Shown: positions 1 through 12,411, counted from the stretch's first letter. The stretch is DNA of 64,000 nucleotides from Streptomyces sp. V3I8 (GCF_030817535.1 NZ_JAUSZL010000002.1:7998001-8062000), one strand, 5' to 3'. The notes: generated by a model not told the origin, from the letters alone. Made by a program: numbers and translations.

Positions 1-42
1 GCGCTGTCCGACGAGCCCACGTGGTTCGACCCCGCGACCTGA
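1..42 (+). CDS. 3' end of an unidentified gene
   Basis: The first 42 bases read as one open frame ending in TGA, giving the tail ALSDEPTWFDPAT. All but the stop codon end in G or C, as in the real genes of this window, so this is probably the last 13 codons of a plus-strand gene lying mostly outside. Too little is visible to name the product. Positions 43-186 that follow hold no gene that I can support; they separate this gene from the convergent sortase. Confidence 0.45.
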   Translation, partial: ALSDEPTWFDPAT

Positions 43-186
43 GGGCGAACTGCGGTGATGACCACATGCCGGGCCGGGCCGGCCGGGCGCGCGTCCGCCG
101 GCGCGTACGGGCAGCCGGTGCGGCCGGCCCGCGCGGACGGTCCGGCCCCCGGCCGGATCGCGGCCCTGGCCCGTCCGCGCACGCCG

Positions 187-828
187 TCAGGCCAGCGTCG
201 CGTAGACGATGAGGTTGTTCACCGGGTGCCCCTGGGCGTCGAAATCGCCGTCGCAGGTGACCAGGCGCAGTGCGCGTTCGCCGGTGGGGCCGTAGACCTT
301 CTCGGTCGGGAAGGAGCTCTTGCTGACGCTCTCGGTGCCCGTGACGGTGAAGCGCGCCGAAGCTCCCCGGCTGTCGGTGACGGTGATGTCCGCACCTTTG
401 GTGATCTTCCCGAGGTCGTGGAAGACGGCCTTGCCGAAGCGGGTGTCGTTGTGGCCGATGATGACGGCGGGACCGACCTCTCCGGGCACGGAACCCCCGA
501 CGTACCAGCCGGCGGTCATCCCCTTCTCGGCCGGGGGGACCTCGACGGTCCGGTCCGCGTTGAGGCCGAGTTCCATCAGTGGGCCGGTGATCCCGACGGA
601 GGGGATGGCGACCTCGGTGGGAACAGCCGGCCGCTCGGCGCCGGCAGCGCCTGGCGCCAGGGAACCGGCGGCGGCGGGGGAGTCCGCGGCGGCCGGAGCG
701 GCCGTGCCGGGGGTGGACGAGCAGCCGGTGAGCACGGTGAGGACCGCGGTGACGGCAAGGGCGAGGCGGGCGAGGACCGGCAGGCCGGCCGGACGCCGTA
801 CCGGATGCGGACGAGGTGCAGAGGACAC
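187..828 (-). CDS. class F sortase
   Basis: A sortase joins a sorting-signal protein to the cell envelope through a cysteine transpeptidase. The 213-residue product starts with a basic stretch, a hydrophobic segment and an LTGC lipobox-like motif (Cys36), then a Pro/Ala-rich linker and the sortase barrel from about residue 70. The catalytic His lies in IIGHND (about H126) and the Cys in LVTCDG (about C192). The place where most class E/F enzymes carry the catalytic Arg (YRDN before the last strand) reads HPVNN here, so that Arg looks replaced. It lies 120 bp downstream of a small sortase-dependent protein on the same strand, its likely substrate. The family is clear; the detailed activity is inferred. 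Confidence 0.88.
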   Translation of the reverse strand: MSSAPRPHPVRRPAGLPVLARLALAVTAVLTVLTGCSSTPGTAAPAAADSPAAAGSLAPGAAGAERPAVPTEVAIPSVGITGPLMELGLNADRTVEVPPAEKGMTAGWYVGGSVPGEVGPAVIIGHNDTRFGKAVFHDLGKITKGADITVTDSRGASARFTVTGTESVSKSSFPTEKVYGPTGERALRLVTCDGDFDAQGHPVNNLIVYATLA

Positions 829-948
829 AGCGGACTCCGGAGCAGAACCGCGTACCGGACGGATACGCGGAGGCGGGTGGACGCACGAGGTGGCACCGCC
901 CGGTGAGGGGCGGCGCCACCGTCGTGCCGGGTCGGACGCCGTACTGGA

Positions 949-1308
949 TCAGCCGTCGTGCCGTGCGGCGGAGCGGCGACGCAGTACGTAGGTGCCGGCG
1001 CCCGCGAGCAGCAGGGCGCCGGCGGCCGAACCGGCGAGGGTGGTGACACCGGTGTCATCGGCCGGGGCCTCGCCCGCCGCGACACCGCCCCTCGGCAGAT
1101 CCTTGCCGGCCGCGGCCTTCCTGGCTTCCAGCTCCTTCGTCCTCTTGTCGGCCGCGGCCTTCTCCTTGGCCGTGGGCCCGTCGTCCGACGCGGACGCGGT
1201 CTGCGTGGGGGTCCGGTCGTCGGCGACGGCCGCGGACGCCGGGACGAGCATCGCGCCGGCCGCGACGGCGGTCAGTACGGCGAGACGCAGGGTGTGATGG
1301 CGGGACAT
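949..1308 (-). CDS. small sortase-dependent surface protein
   Basis: A 119-residue exported protein of the kind found next to class F sortases in Streptomyces. It has a signal peptide (residues 1 to about 28, ending ASAAVA), a charged Lys/Glu/Ala-rich central helix probably of coiled-coil type (about 35-65), then a C-terminal sorting region: a hydrophobic segment (LAGSAAGALLLAGAG) and a basic tail (LRRRSAARHDG). No LPXTG or LAXTG is present; the nearest equivalent is ADDTG just before the hydrophobic segment. The start is chosen at MSRHH because GGAG stands 5 bases upstream; a longer frame reaches 1374 but lacks a ribosome site. Its function beyond anchoring is unknown. Confidence 0.8.
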   Translation of the reverse strand: MSRHHTLRLAVLTAVAAGAMLVPASAAVADDRTPTQTASASDDGPTAKEKAAADKRTKELEARKAAAGKDLPRGGVAAGEAPADDTGVTTLAGSAAGALLLAGAGTYVLRRRSAARHDG

Positions 1309-1351
1309 GAACACTCCAGTTCCGGCCCGGACTTGGTGGTACCTGGGGGCC

Positions 1352-1367
1352 GAACCGCACCAGGTTC
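1352..1367. promoter_or_regulatory. inverted repeat upstream of the sortase-dependent gene
   Basis: GAACC, 6 bases, GGTTC, lying 44-59 bp upstream of the start of the small surface protein. On the minus strand it reads GGAACC followed by a second arm. It could be a binding site for the response regulator encoded upstream, or the GGAAC -35 element of an ECF sigma promoter. No experiment or second copy supports either choice. Confidence 0.3.
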
Positions 1368-1430
1368 CGGGCACGGCCCAAGACTGGCGGCCACGTGTGA
1401 AGAACCTGTCAGAGCGCCATGGTCATCGCA

Positions 1431-3483
1431 TCATGGTCGGGCGGCGGTCTCCCCGGGCTCCGCCCGCTCGGCACCCCGGTCCGGCGCGGCCGGCAGGCGC
1501 AGGGTGAAGACCGAGCCCCGTCCCTCCGTGCTCACCACGCTCGCCGTACCACCGTGGGCCTCGGCGAGTTTGAGGACGATCGCCAGGCCGAGGCCGCTGC
1601 CGCCGGTGCTCCGGTTACGGGACTTCTCCGCCCGCCAGAAGCGGTCGAAGACGTGCGGGACGTCGTCCTGCGGTATGCCGCTGCCGGTGTCGGAGACTTC
1701 CACGGCCACCTCGTCCCCGGACCCGTTGGCGTACGAGCGCAGCGTGACCCGGCCGCCGGGCGGTGTGTGGCGTACCGCGTTGGAGAGCAGATTGCTGACG
1801 GCCTGGCGCAGCCGTACGGGATCGGCGTCGAGCGGCGGCGGAACAGGTGCGCCGGGCGCCGCCGCGCAGACCGTCAGCGTGACGCCCGCGGTCTCGGCCA
1901 GCCCCTGGTGGGCCGCGGCGACCTGGCCGAGCAGGTCGTCGACGCGGACCGGCTCCAGGTGCAGGCGCAGCGCGCCCGCGTCGGCGGCCCCCAGGTCCTG
2001 GAGATCGTCGATGATGTGCTGGAGCTGCACCGCCTCCTCGTGGAGCGAGGACACGAACGCCGGGTCCGGCTCCGCCAGACCGTCCTGCGCCGCCTCCAGC
2101 CAGCCGCGGATGTTGCTCAGCGGGGTACGCAGCTCATGGGCGACATCGCTGACCATCGCCTTGCGCTGCTCCTCGAGCCTGGCCCGGTGCGCGGCCATGT
2201 CGTTGAAGGCCGCCGCCAGCCGTCCGATCTCGTTGTCCGAGCCGACCGGTACGGGCGCCGGGCCCAGGCCGTCCCGCATCCGCTGGGCGGCGCCGGTGAG
2301 CGCGTGCAGCGGGCGTACGAGCCTGGCTCCGGCGATCACGGAGGCGCCGACGGTGAGGGCGAGGACCAGGGCCGCGGCGCCGGCGATACGCGTGGTGTTG
2401 GCCGGTGAGAGATCGAAACCGGGCACGCTGACGGCATCGGGGCTGTCGATGAACAGCAGCGCGGGGGCCGCGACATAGGACGTGAGCTGTTCGCGGCGGG
2501 CGCTGTCGACGCAGGAGGCTGTCGCCCGGTCATGCTTGCTGCTGCGCTCCGTGGGCAGGCGGCCGGCGCCGGCGCCGATCTTCTCCCTGGTCGCCCGGTC
2601 CTGTGCCACCTTCTCCTGGACGGCCCGCTGCTCGGCCGCCCGCTTCTCGTCGGTGGTGCCGCCCTCGGTCACGGGAAGCGCGGACAGGTCGTCGGTGCCC
2701 GAGCCGTCCGCCCCGTAGCCTCGGTCCCAGGACAGGTCCAGGTTCAGTTTCACGCCGGTGAGGCCCTGCCGTTTCAGACAGGCGTCGGCCAGTTGATCGA
2801 GTGCGCGCAGGGCCTTCCTCTCGGTCGCGGTGGGACCGGCCGAGGAGGTCGTCAGACACCTCAGTTCCAGGGAGCGGTCGGTCTCGCTGCTCACGTACTG
2901 GACACGGGGCCGTCCGCTCGGGCTCTGGACGACGTCCGCGGCGACGCCCGCCGCAGCGAGGCACTTCACGCTCGCGGTGGTGGCCTTGCGCAGGATCTCG
3001 CGTTCCCCGGCCGGCAGCAGGAACGGTCCGACCGCGCGTGGATCGACGCGATCCGTACCTGCGGAGGCGGCACCGGGCGCCAGCACGGTGTCGACGGACA
3101 GCGGGTCGACGACCGCCGAAGCCTGCCGTGGCAGCGGGGCGGAGGGCGCGCTGCCGGAGGCGCTCCTCGCGCCGTCGGTGGAGTCGGAGAGCGGCCGGCG
3201 GTCCTGGGTGGTCAGTACGATCCGGCGCTCGGACGTGCGGGCCAGCCGGCGCACGGTGTCGTCGACGTCCACCCAGTCGGGGTGGGTGGCCGCGTACCCC
3301 CGGAGGGTGTTGTAGATCTCCGCGTCGGCGATGAGGTTCTGTCCCTGCTCCTGGCGGATCGCGCCGGAGGTCGTCTGCACGGCGAGCCAGGCGGTGGCGG
3401 CGACCGAACACGACGCCACCAGCGCCGACACGGTCAGCAGCCGGCCGAGCAGGCTCTTGCGCAGAGGCAGCCTGGTCCGCTCG

Positions 3484-3497
<14 letters not shown>
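1431..3497 (-). CDS. HAMP-domain sensor histidine kinase
   Basis: Membrane sensor of a two-component pair, 688 residues. A first membrane helix (about 16-38) is followed by a large predicted extracytoplasmic domain of some 330 residues, a second helix (about 362-383), a HAMP domain, the phospho-acceptor box VAHELRTPL (His about 454), and the ATPase boxes NLLSN, SDTGSGIP and GSGLGLAI. The sensor domain resembles nothing I recognise, so the signal is unknown. GTG at 3497 is chosen because AGAAGG stands 6 bases upstream; an in-frame GTG at 3539 has no ribosome site. The gene overlaps the response regulator by 14 bp, so the two are translationally coupled. Confidence 0.9.
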
Positions 3498-6622
<3,125 letters not shown>

Positions 6623-6695
6623 GCCGCCTGAGCTCCGGCGCGCCTCTGGTGGCCCGATGGTCATCCGCGGGCGCGTCGTGGCCGGCCGCGCAGTT

Positions 6696-6719
6696 CCCGC
6701 GCCCCTTCGGGGGCGCGGG
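6696..6719. terminator. bidirectional hairpin terminator
   Basis: Perfect 10-bp stem CCCGCGCCCC / GGGGCGCGGG closed by a TTCG tetraloop, between the convergent icd and fucosidase genes. The left part (6686-6705) is also a copy of the interspersed CGCGCAGTTCCCGCGCCCC element seen elsewhere in the window. No U-tract follows, as is usual in Streptomyces. Confidence 0.75.
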
Positions 6720-6730
6720 TCAGGCATCCG

Positions 6731-7996
6731 TCAGAGGCGGCCGGAGCCCGTGTAGAGGTCCAGCTCCCCTTCCAGCTCGACGGCCAGGACGGTCGCCTGT
6801 TCGTCCAGGTCGTCCGCCGGGGGAGCATCGATCCAGGTCACCCCGGGCACCGTGTCGAGGCCGCCGGTCACGTGGTGCCCGAGTGCGGTCCCCGTGCCGA
6901 GGACGGTGACGCGCCGGACCCGGTTGCGCAGACCCCGTACCGAGACGCTGTCGCGCGGGGCGTCGAAGCACACCAGGTAGAGCGTGCGCCGGTCGGCGGA
7001 CAGGGTGCTGGGCCCGTAGTGGTGCCCGGCGGGCAGCCCGGCGACCGTGTCGTACACCGCCTCGCTGTGCCGGCCGATCCAGGCGCCCAGGCCCTCCATG
7101 CGGGCGGTCTGCTCCTCGGGGATCGTCCCGTCCTCGCGCGGGGCGGCGGCCAGCAGCAGGTTGCCACCCATACCGATCGTCTCGGTGAAGTACCGCACCA
7201 GCTGCCGCACCGACTTGAAGGCGCGGTCCTGCGGCCGGTGGCTCCAGGAGTCGTTGATCGTGAGGCACAGTTCCCACGGGCCGTCCGGAGCCCGCAGCGG
7301 AGTGCCCTGTTCGGGTGTGGCGTAGTCGCCGTGGCCCGGCATGCGGCCGTTGAGGATCGTGGCCGGGTTGCCCGCGAGGACCAGACCGGCGAGCTGGTCC
7401 GTCCGCCACTGCTCCTGCGTGCGCTCCCACTCGCCGTCGAACCACAGGACGTCGGGACGGAAGCGCTCGACGAGTTCACCGACCTGGCCGTCGCGGTAGG
7501 CGAGATAGCGCGCCCAGGCCGCCGGGTCCTCTTTGCCGGGCTCGGCCTGCGTGTACCCGTTGAGCGGCACGGCGTACGGGCCGGGGTGCCGCTCGCTCGC
7601 GTAGTCCGGGTGGTTCCAGTCGGAGTGCGAGTAGTAGAGGCCGACCTTGAGATCACGGGCGCGCAGCGCCTCGACGAATCCGGTGACGAGGTCACGGCCG
7701 GCGGGGGTGTCCCGGACCACGTCCAGATTGCGGTGGCCGGTATCCCACAGGGCGACGCCGTCGTGGTGCCGGGTGGTGAGGACCGCGTACCGCGCGCCGA
7801 CGCGGGCGAACAGCTCGGCCCAGGCGTCCGGGTCGTACCGTGACGCGGTGAAGCCGCCGAGCTGTTCCATGTACTGCCCGTGCGTCATCTCGCCCGTGTA
7901 GAAGGACCAGGACTCGGCGGCACCGCCCACCGCGTAGACGCCGTAGTGGATGAAGATGCCCAGCTTGGCACCGGGAAACCAGGGTTGCATCGGCAT
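6731..7996 (-). CDS. alpha-L-fucosidase, GH29
   Basis: Hydrolyses terminal alpha-L-fucosyl residues. The 421-residue protein carries the GH29 signatures: [20 protein letters not shown] at the N-terminus, [21 protein letters not shown], and LWFDGEWE with the presumed nucleophile Asp. There is no signal peptide, so it probably acts in the cytoplasm on imported oligosaccharide. It is short for the family because the C-terminal beta domain is minimal. It lies 9 bp from the end of the tannase-like gene and may be cotranscribed with it. Confidence 0.9.
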   Translation of the reverse strand: MPMQPWFPGAKLGIFIHYGVYAVGGAAESWSFYTGEMTHGQYMEQLGGFTASRYDPDAWAELFARVGARYAVLTTRHHDGVALWDTGHRNLDVVRDTPAGRDLVTGFVEALRARDLKVGLYYSHSDWNHPDYASERHPGPYAVPLNGYTQAEPGKEDPAAWARYLAYRDGQVGELVERFRPDVLWFDGEWERTQEQWRTDQLAGLVLAGNPATILNGRMPGHGDYATPEQGTPLRAPDGPWELCLTINDSWSHRPQDRAFKSVRQLVRYFTETIGMGGNLLLAAAPREDGTIPEEQTARMEGLGAWIGRHSEAVYDTVAGLPAGHHYGPSTLSADRRTLYLVCFDAPRDSVSVRGLRNRVRRVTVLGTGTALGHHVTGGLDTVPGVTWIDAPPADDLDEQATVLAVELEGELDLYTGSGRL

Positions 7997-8005
7997 GCGT
8001 CCACG

Positions 8006-9892
8006 CTAGGCCCGGGTCCCCGTCGCCGGGTGGGCGCCGGTCACCACTACTGGTCCGTTTTCACCCCGGGAGCCGGGAGCCGGGAGCCGGGAGCCGGGAG
8101 CGAGCGGGTCGCCGGCCCTGCGGACGACGCGGGCGATCCAGGTCATCGCCTCGGGCACGTCGTAGTTGCCGGCGTGCGGCTGGTTCCAGGCGAGTCGGTA
8201 GTCGAGGTCCTTGACCTGCTTGTCGGCGGCGAGCGCCCGGTCGAGGTTGACCGAGACGCTGAACGCGGTGTCCCGGTCCCGGGTGCCGTGGCGGACGTAC
8301 CAGTTCGGTGCGGTGTCGGCGCCGGTGCCGACGAAGTCCATCGGGTCGATCAGGTGGACCTGGTCGTCGACGGTGGTGGTCTTTTTGGCGGTGTACTGCT
8401 TCCAGGTCAGTCCGGTGTCGTCGAGGCCGCTGCCGTCACCGGCGACGTCGTTGTGGTTCCAGCTGTACTCGGTGTAGTTCATGTACTTCTGGGTGGGCGG
8501 GCCGAAGAGGTCGGTCTCGGTGCCGCTGGTGGTGTTCCCGTCGACGCCCACGGCGTCGAAGGCGGGGGTCGTCTTGAGCGTGGCCTGGGTGGCGACGAAG
8601 ACGAGGTACTTCGCCATGTCGACGGAGCGCACCGTGCCGGTGGCGTCGTCGACGTCGATCCAGTCGTTGACGTACGTCCTGGTGGTGGGCGGTGCGCCGG
8701 GGCCGCCGGAGGTGATCTCGAAGGTGCCGCCCAGCGGCGGGATCGTGTGGGCGGGGTCGGCCTTCAGGTAGGTCTCGGCGGAGCGGACGACCTCCTTCTT
8801 GACGGTGTCGAGCATGGTGGCGGCGGTGAGCGGCGTGCCGTCGGGGTTGCGCAGTCCGAGGCTCTTCTCGTAGGCCGCGAACCGTGCCGCGATCGCGGTG
8901 GCGTCCTGGGGCGAGGGATTCGAGCCGGTGCGGTTACGGGTGTCGAGGACGTTGTACAGCCACTCGTAGGCCGCATCCGCGTTGCCGAGGTTGGTGATCG
9001 GGCAGTACGCGTTGACGGCGAAGACGTCGTCGCGCAGGGTGCTGCGTCCCTTGGCGTCGATGCCGGCGGCGCCGATCGCGGCGAGGTAGGGGGCGTATTC
9101 GGCGCTGTTGCCGGAGGCGCCCAGAATCGACACCAGCGCGCCGCCGCCGCTGGTGCCGTTGATGACGATCCGCTCCGCACTGCCGGGCATGGCCGCGTCG
9201 TTGAGGCGCAGGTAGCGCACGGCGGCCTTGGCGTCGACCACCGCGGCGGGGGCCTTGCCGGCGGCCGTCCCGTTGGCGCCGACCAGTCCGCGGCTGCGGT
9301 TGGCCACGTCGGCGAAGACGTACCCCGCCTTCAGCGCGGCGCCGACGTTGCTGGTCGAGCTGTTGTAGGAGGTGCCGGCGGTGACGCTCGCCCGTATGTA
9401 ACTGGCCTTCCAGCCGCTGTTGTTCACCGCGAAGTAGACCGGTGCCCGCTGGTCGTCGAAGGCGCTCTCGGGCACGAACACATTCATGCTCTGGTAGCCG
9501 CAGGCGGTATTGGGGATCGTGGTGCTGCCGCCGCCGGGACCGCCGGGCTGCTGCGCCGCCGCGGCGACGGGCTCGGCTGCGTAGCAGATCTCCTTGTACC
9601 AGCGGACGTCCATCGGCCGCCCGTCCACGGTGACGGTGATCGTCGTGTAGGCGGCGGAGTCGAAGTCCAGCGCGGCGTCCTGGGGGTCCGCGGCCCGGCC
9701 ACGGCTCAGCGAGGGGGCCGCGCCGGACGCGGTGGCCGCGACGGAGGCCGGCACCGCGACGGCCGTGAGGACGAGGGAACTCGCGAAGGCCATCCCCCGC
9801 AGGAGGTGTGTGCGGGTCACGGTGCGTACCGACCGTGGACCGGTCGGACGGATGAGTGCGCCGCGTCCGGCAGACGCAGAGAATCTGGGCAT
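8006..9892 (-). CDS. secreted tannase-like alpha/beta hydrolase (subtype B)
   Basis: Probably cleaves ester bonds of gallate or other plant phenolics outside the cell. The 628 residues include a signal peptide (hydrophobic core about 35-50, AVPASVAATASGA) and a large alpha/beta hydrolase domain with the nucleophile elbow GTSGGG and a conserved HAG near the end (LAWNQPHAGNYDVPEAM), the likely catalytic His. The CS-D-HC arrangement of fungal tannases is absent, which favours subtype B. After about residue 595 the protein runs into a low-complexity tail encoded by a 7-bp tandem repeat. The start at 9892 is uncertain; several downstream starts would still leave a signal peptide. Confidence 0.75.
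   Translation of the reverse strand: MPRFSASAGRGALIRPTGPRSVRTVTRTHLLRGMAFASSLVLTAVAVPASVAATASGAAPSLSRGRAADPQDAALDFDSAAYTTITVTVDGRPMDVRWYKEICYAAEPVAAAAQQPGGPGGGSTTIPNTACGYQSMNVFVPESAFDDQRAPVYFAVNNSGWKASYIRASVTAGTSYNSSTSNVGAALKAGYVFADVANRSRGLVGANGTAAGKAPAAVVDAKAAVRYLRLNDAAMPGSAERIVINGTSGGGALVSILGASGNSAEYAPYLAAIGAAGIDAKGRSTLRDDVFAVNAYCPITNLGNADAAYEWLYNVLDTRNRTGSNPSPQDATAIAARFAAYEKSLGLRNPDGTPLTAATMLDTVKKEVVRSAETYLKADPAHTIPPLGGTFEITSGGPGAPPTTRTYVNDWIDVDDATGTVRSVDMAKYLVFVATQATLKTTPAFDAVGVDGNTTSGTETDLFGPPTQKYMNYTEYSWNHNDVAGDGSGLDDTGLTWKQYTAKKTTTVDDQVHLIDPMDFVGTGADTAPNWYVRHGTRDRDTAFSVSVNLDRALAADKQVKDLDYRLAWNQPHAGNYDVPEAMTWIARVVRRAGDPLAPGSRLPAPGSRGENGPVVVTGAHPATGTRA
8066..8100. repeat. five tandem copies of the heptamer CCGGGAG
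   Basis: Five perfect CCGGGAG units lie inside the extreme 3' end of the tannase-like gene. Because 7 is not a multiple of 3, gain or loss of a unit would change the reading frame and the C-terminal tail, but the conserved enzyme domain upstream would stay intact. Confidence 0.9.
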
Positions 9893-9965
9893 GGGTCTCC
9901 CCTCGAAGGGCGTCGAGTTACTTCGCGCAAGGACCCCGGAGGCGGGGCGTGACGCACGCTACAAG

Positions 9966-9994
9966 ATTGTTAACAATATGCACAGCAATATTGC
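9966..9994. promoter_or_regulatory. twin palindromes upstream of the tannase-like gene
   Basis: Two perfect palindromes, ATTGTTAACAAT (9966-9977) and GCAATATTGC (9985-9994), sit 74-102 bp upstream of the tannase-like start in a markedly AT-rich patch. Their centres are 18 bp apart. The first resembles GntR- or LacI-type operators. They probably control the esterase gene; no regulator gene is adjacent. Confidence 0.55.
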
Positions 9995-10174
9995 AGACAT
10001 TTAAGTCCGGTGCGGCCGGGCCCGTCCCGTACGGCATTCCGCTCGTTCCGTGACCGTTCGGTGCCGGGTGTGCGGAAGCCGCATGGCGCTCCTTGCGACG
10101 GGTAGGCGACCAGCCGCGCCCGGGCCGGAGACCGGCCCGGGCGGCCTGTTCCCGCCACTACGTCTGGATGTGCC

Positions 10175-10582
10175 ATGGAGAACCCCTCGAACGACATCGC
10201 CGCGGTGGAGGCCCAGCGCGCACTGAGCGCCCTGGCCGCGAATGCCGAGGACGGCGCCGCGCTGGACACGCTGGCCGGCAGCGACGTGCTGGTCCCGGTG
10301 CCCGACGACGCCGCCGACGAGTCCGTCGCGGACCCCACGGTCGTGGCGCTGCCCGTCCTCGAACAGCCGGGGGAGGAGCCCCTGGTCCCGGTGTTCACCT
10401 CGGAGATGACCATGGCCGAGCTGCTGCCGTCCGTGTCGCGCTACCGTCTCGTACCGCTCGGGGCGCTCGCCGCGCAGTGGCCCGCCAGCGACCTCTCCCT
10501 GACCATCGACGCCAGCACGCCGCACGGCCTGACGCTCGACTCCCAGGGCGTACGCACCCTGCTGGCGCGACCCCTGGCCTAG
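10175..10582 (+). CDS. SseB-family protein
   Basis: A 135-residue protein similar to the SseB N-terminal domain. Seen here are the typical order VLVPV, then PVFTSEMTMAELLP, then YRLVPLGALAAQWP and a C-terminal strand with LTLDSQGVRTLLA. The molecular function of the domain in actinobacteria is not established. A paralogue with the same blocks lies at 13926-14351, so the pair may come from an old local duplication. No signal peptide or membrane segment is visible. It is flanked by a 282-bp gap upstream and a 270-bp gap downstream that holds only a short tandem repeat. Confidence 0.75.
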   Translation: MENPSNDIAAVEAQRALSALAANAEDGAALDTLAGSDVLVPVPDDAADESVADPTVVALPVLEQPGEEPLVPVFTSEMTMAELLPSVSRYRLVPLGALAAQWPASDLSLTIDASTPHGLTLDSQGVRTLLARPLA

Positions 10583-10807
10583 GCCGGCCGGGTACGGACG
10601 CGGACACGGGCGGGGTCGGGCCCGGCCGCGGGGACGGTGAGGACGGCCGGGCCCCGGGGCGCGGGCGTGCTTCCGCTCGCTCCCGCGCCCTGGTCCGCGG
10701 GGTGAAGGGATGAACGGCGCCGACACCGCTCATCCCTGACGCACGGGCGTCGCGATCAACGGTAGGACGTCACCGCGGCGTAATCGCTCCGCTGCGCGCG
10801 GTACTTG

Positions 10808-10853
10808 TCCGGGATGCGCGGTGCCCGCGGTCCGGGATGCGCGGTGCCCGCGT
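10808..10853. repeat. 23-bp tandem duplication
   Basis: Two adjacent 23-bp units differing only in the last base (10808-10830 and 10831-10853, each beginning TCCGGGATGCGCGG). The second ends on the first base of the AraC-family stop codon as read on the plus strand. It looks like a recent tandem duplication just downstream of that gene. Confidence 0.85.
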
Positions 10854-11857
10854 CACCCCGACCGCAGCGTCTGTCCGGGCGACTCGCCGAACCGCGTCCG
10901 GTAGCGCTGCGCGAAGCGCCCGAGGTGCGCGAACCCCCACCTGTACGCCACCTCCGTGACCGTGACCGCCGTGGGCCCGGAGGCGCGCAGCTCCTCGTAC
11001 ACCCGCCGCAGCCGGACCTCGGTGACGTACGCCGTGGGGGACATGCCCACGTGTTTGCGGAACGCCTCCTGGAGGGCCCGCACCCCGACCTGGGACAGGG
11101 CCGCCAGCCGCGCCGCGTCGTAGTGCTCGGCCGGCCGCTCCTCCACGGCCTCCATGACCCGCCTGACCGTCGCGGGCCGCACCGCCGGAACGGGTGCCTC
11201 CAGGGCGTCGCGGTAGGAGTGGCCGGACGCGAGCAGCAGTCCCTCCAGCAGCGTCTGCTCGATGCTCGCCCGGATGAGGGAGCGGTGCAGCAGTCCGTCC
11301 GGGCCGTCCTTCTCCGGCAGGCACCACAGGGCGAGGTTGAACCAGCTGCGCCCGGCCCCGCCGGAGAGGTCGAAGTACGGCTCGAAATGCGGCGGCCGCC
11401 GCACGGACCTGCCGAGCAGGACCTCCAGCCGCTCGTGCACGGCCGGCATGTCGACCTTGACGCTCAGGGCACGGCAGTCGGCCGACCAGTCGTCCACCCG
11501 CACCCCGTGTTCCGGCCGCAGGAACACGGCGCGTCCGGGCGCGGCGTACGTCGTCGTCCCGTGCCCCTCCCGGCAGCGGAAGCGGCCGGTGAGCGGCACG
11601 GTCACGTGGTAGACGTGAGGCTGCGCGAAGTCGATCGTCACCTCGGTGCCGAAACTGATCCCGCCGACGGTCAGCGCGCCGAGTCCGGCCACGCTGAGCT
11701 CGGTGAGGAAGTCCTCGGTCCGGCCCGGTACGTCCAGCCGCAGGTCGTAGTAGTGCTCCGCGATGACGTCGTGCGACTCCTCCACGCACCGCGTCTCGTA
11801 CCTGCCGGTAGTGGCCTGCCGCACATCGTCCACGATCACTGTGGTGCTCCCTGGCAC
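10853..11857 (-). CDS. AraC-family transcriptional regulator
   Basis: A 334-residue regulator with an N-terminal AraC-binding-like domain (about 40-190, including GRFRCREGHG and FLRPEHGVRV) and two C-terminal HTH motifs (about 230-334). The last part shows the AraC signature: QEAFRKHVGMSPTAYVTEVRLRRV followed by VTEVAYRWGFAHLGRFAQRYRTRFGESP. No metabolic gene is close enough to name an effector. It stands alone on the minus strand, 72 bp from the MarR gene that shares its orientation. Confidence 0.88.
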   Translation of the reverse strand: MPGSTTVIVDDVRQATTGRYETRCVEESHDVIAEHYYDLRLDVPGRTEDFLTELSVAGLGALTVGGISFGTEVTIDFAQPHVYHVTVPLTGRFRCREGHGTTTYAAPGRAVFLRPEHGVRVDDWSADCRALSVKVDMPAVHERLEVLLGRSVRRPPHFEPYFDLSGGAGRSWFNLALWCLPEKDGPDGLLHRSLIRASIEQTLLEGLLLASGHSYRDALEAPVPAVRPATVRRVMEAVEERPAEHYDAARLAALSQVGVRALQEAFRKHVGMSPTAYVTEVRLRRVYEELRASGPTAVTVTEVAYRWGFAHLGRFAQRYRTRFGESPGQTLRSG

Positions 11858-11929
11858 AGCTTCCCCCCGCCCTCACGACCACGACGGCACCTGTGACCGT
11901 ACGGGATCCGGCGCTCCCGGCGGGAGACC

Positions 11930-12373
11930 TCAGCCGGCGTCGGTCAGCATGCGCGCGAGGGCGGCGCGCTGGAGCGGGCGTACCCGGGTGTGCAGGTCAC
12001 GGCCCTTCTCGGTGAGGGCCACCCAGACCCCGCGGCGGTCCTCCTGGCAGACGCTCCGCTCCACGAGGCCCTCCTTCTCCAGCCGGCCGATCAGCCGGGA
12101 GAGGGCGCTCTGGCTCAGGTGGATGCGATCCGCGATGTTCTGCACCCGGCACAGCTCCGGCGAGCCGGTGTCCGTACCGGTGCCGGTGCCGGAGTCCGCG
12201 TCCGGGGCCGCGGCCGAGGTGTTCGACGCGAGCATGTCGAGCACCTCGAAGTCACTGGCGCCCAGGCCGTGCGGATGCAGTGCGCGGTCGATCTCGCACA
12301 TCGTGCGGGCGTGCACCGACAGGATGTCCCGCCACTGGTCCTCGAGCCGGGGAGCGGCCTTCTCTGCTGCCAT
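11930..12373 (-). CDS. MarR-family transcriptional regulator
   Basis: A 147-residue winged-helix regulator. ASDFEVLDML starts the DNA-binding core, HLSQSALSRLIGRLEKEGLVER is the recognition helix plus wing entry, and EDRRGVWVALTEKG is the typical DRR wing. A short Ser/Thr/Gly-rich insertion (about 52-66) precedes the recognition helix. A perfect inverted repeat lies 39-57 bp upstream of its start, as expected for autoregulation. Target genes beyond itself are not evident; the next gene upstream encodes a VOC protein on the same strand. Confidence 0.88.
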   Translation of the reverse strand: MAAEKAAPRLEDQWRDILSVHARTMCEIDRALHPHGLGASDFEVLDMLASNTSAAAPDADSGTGTGTDTGSPELCRVQNIADRIHLSQSALSRLIGRLEKEGLVERSVCQEDRRGVWVALTEKGRDLHTRVRPLQRAALARMLTDAG

Positions 12374-12411
12374 GACCGCACGGTAACAGAGAAGAAGCCG
12401 CTCGTTGAGCG

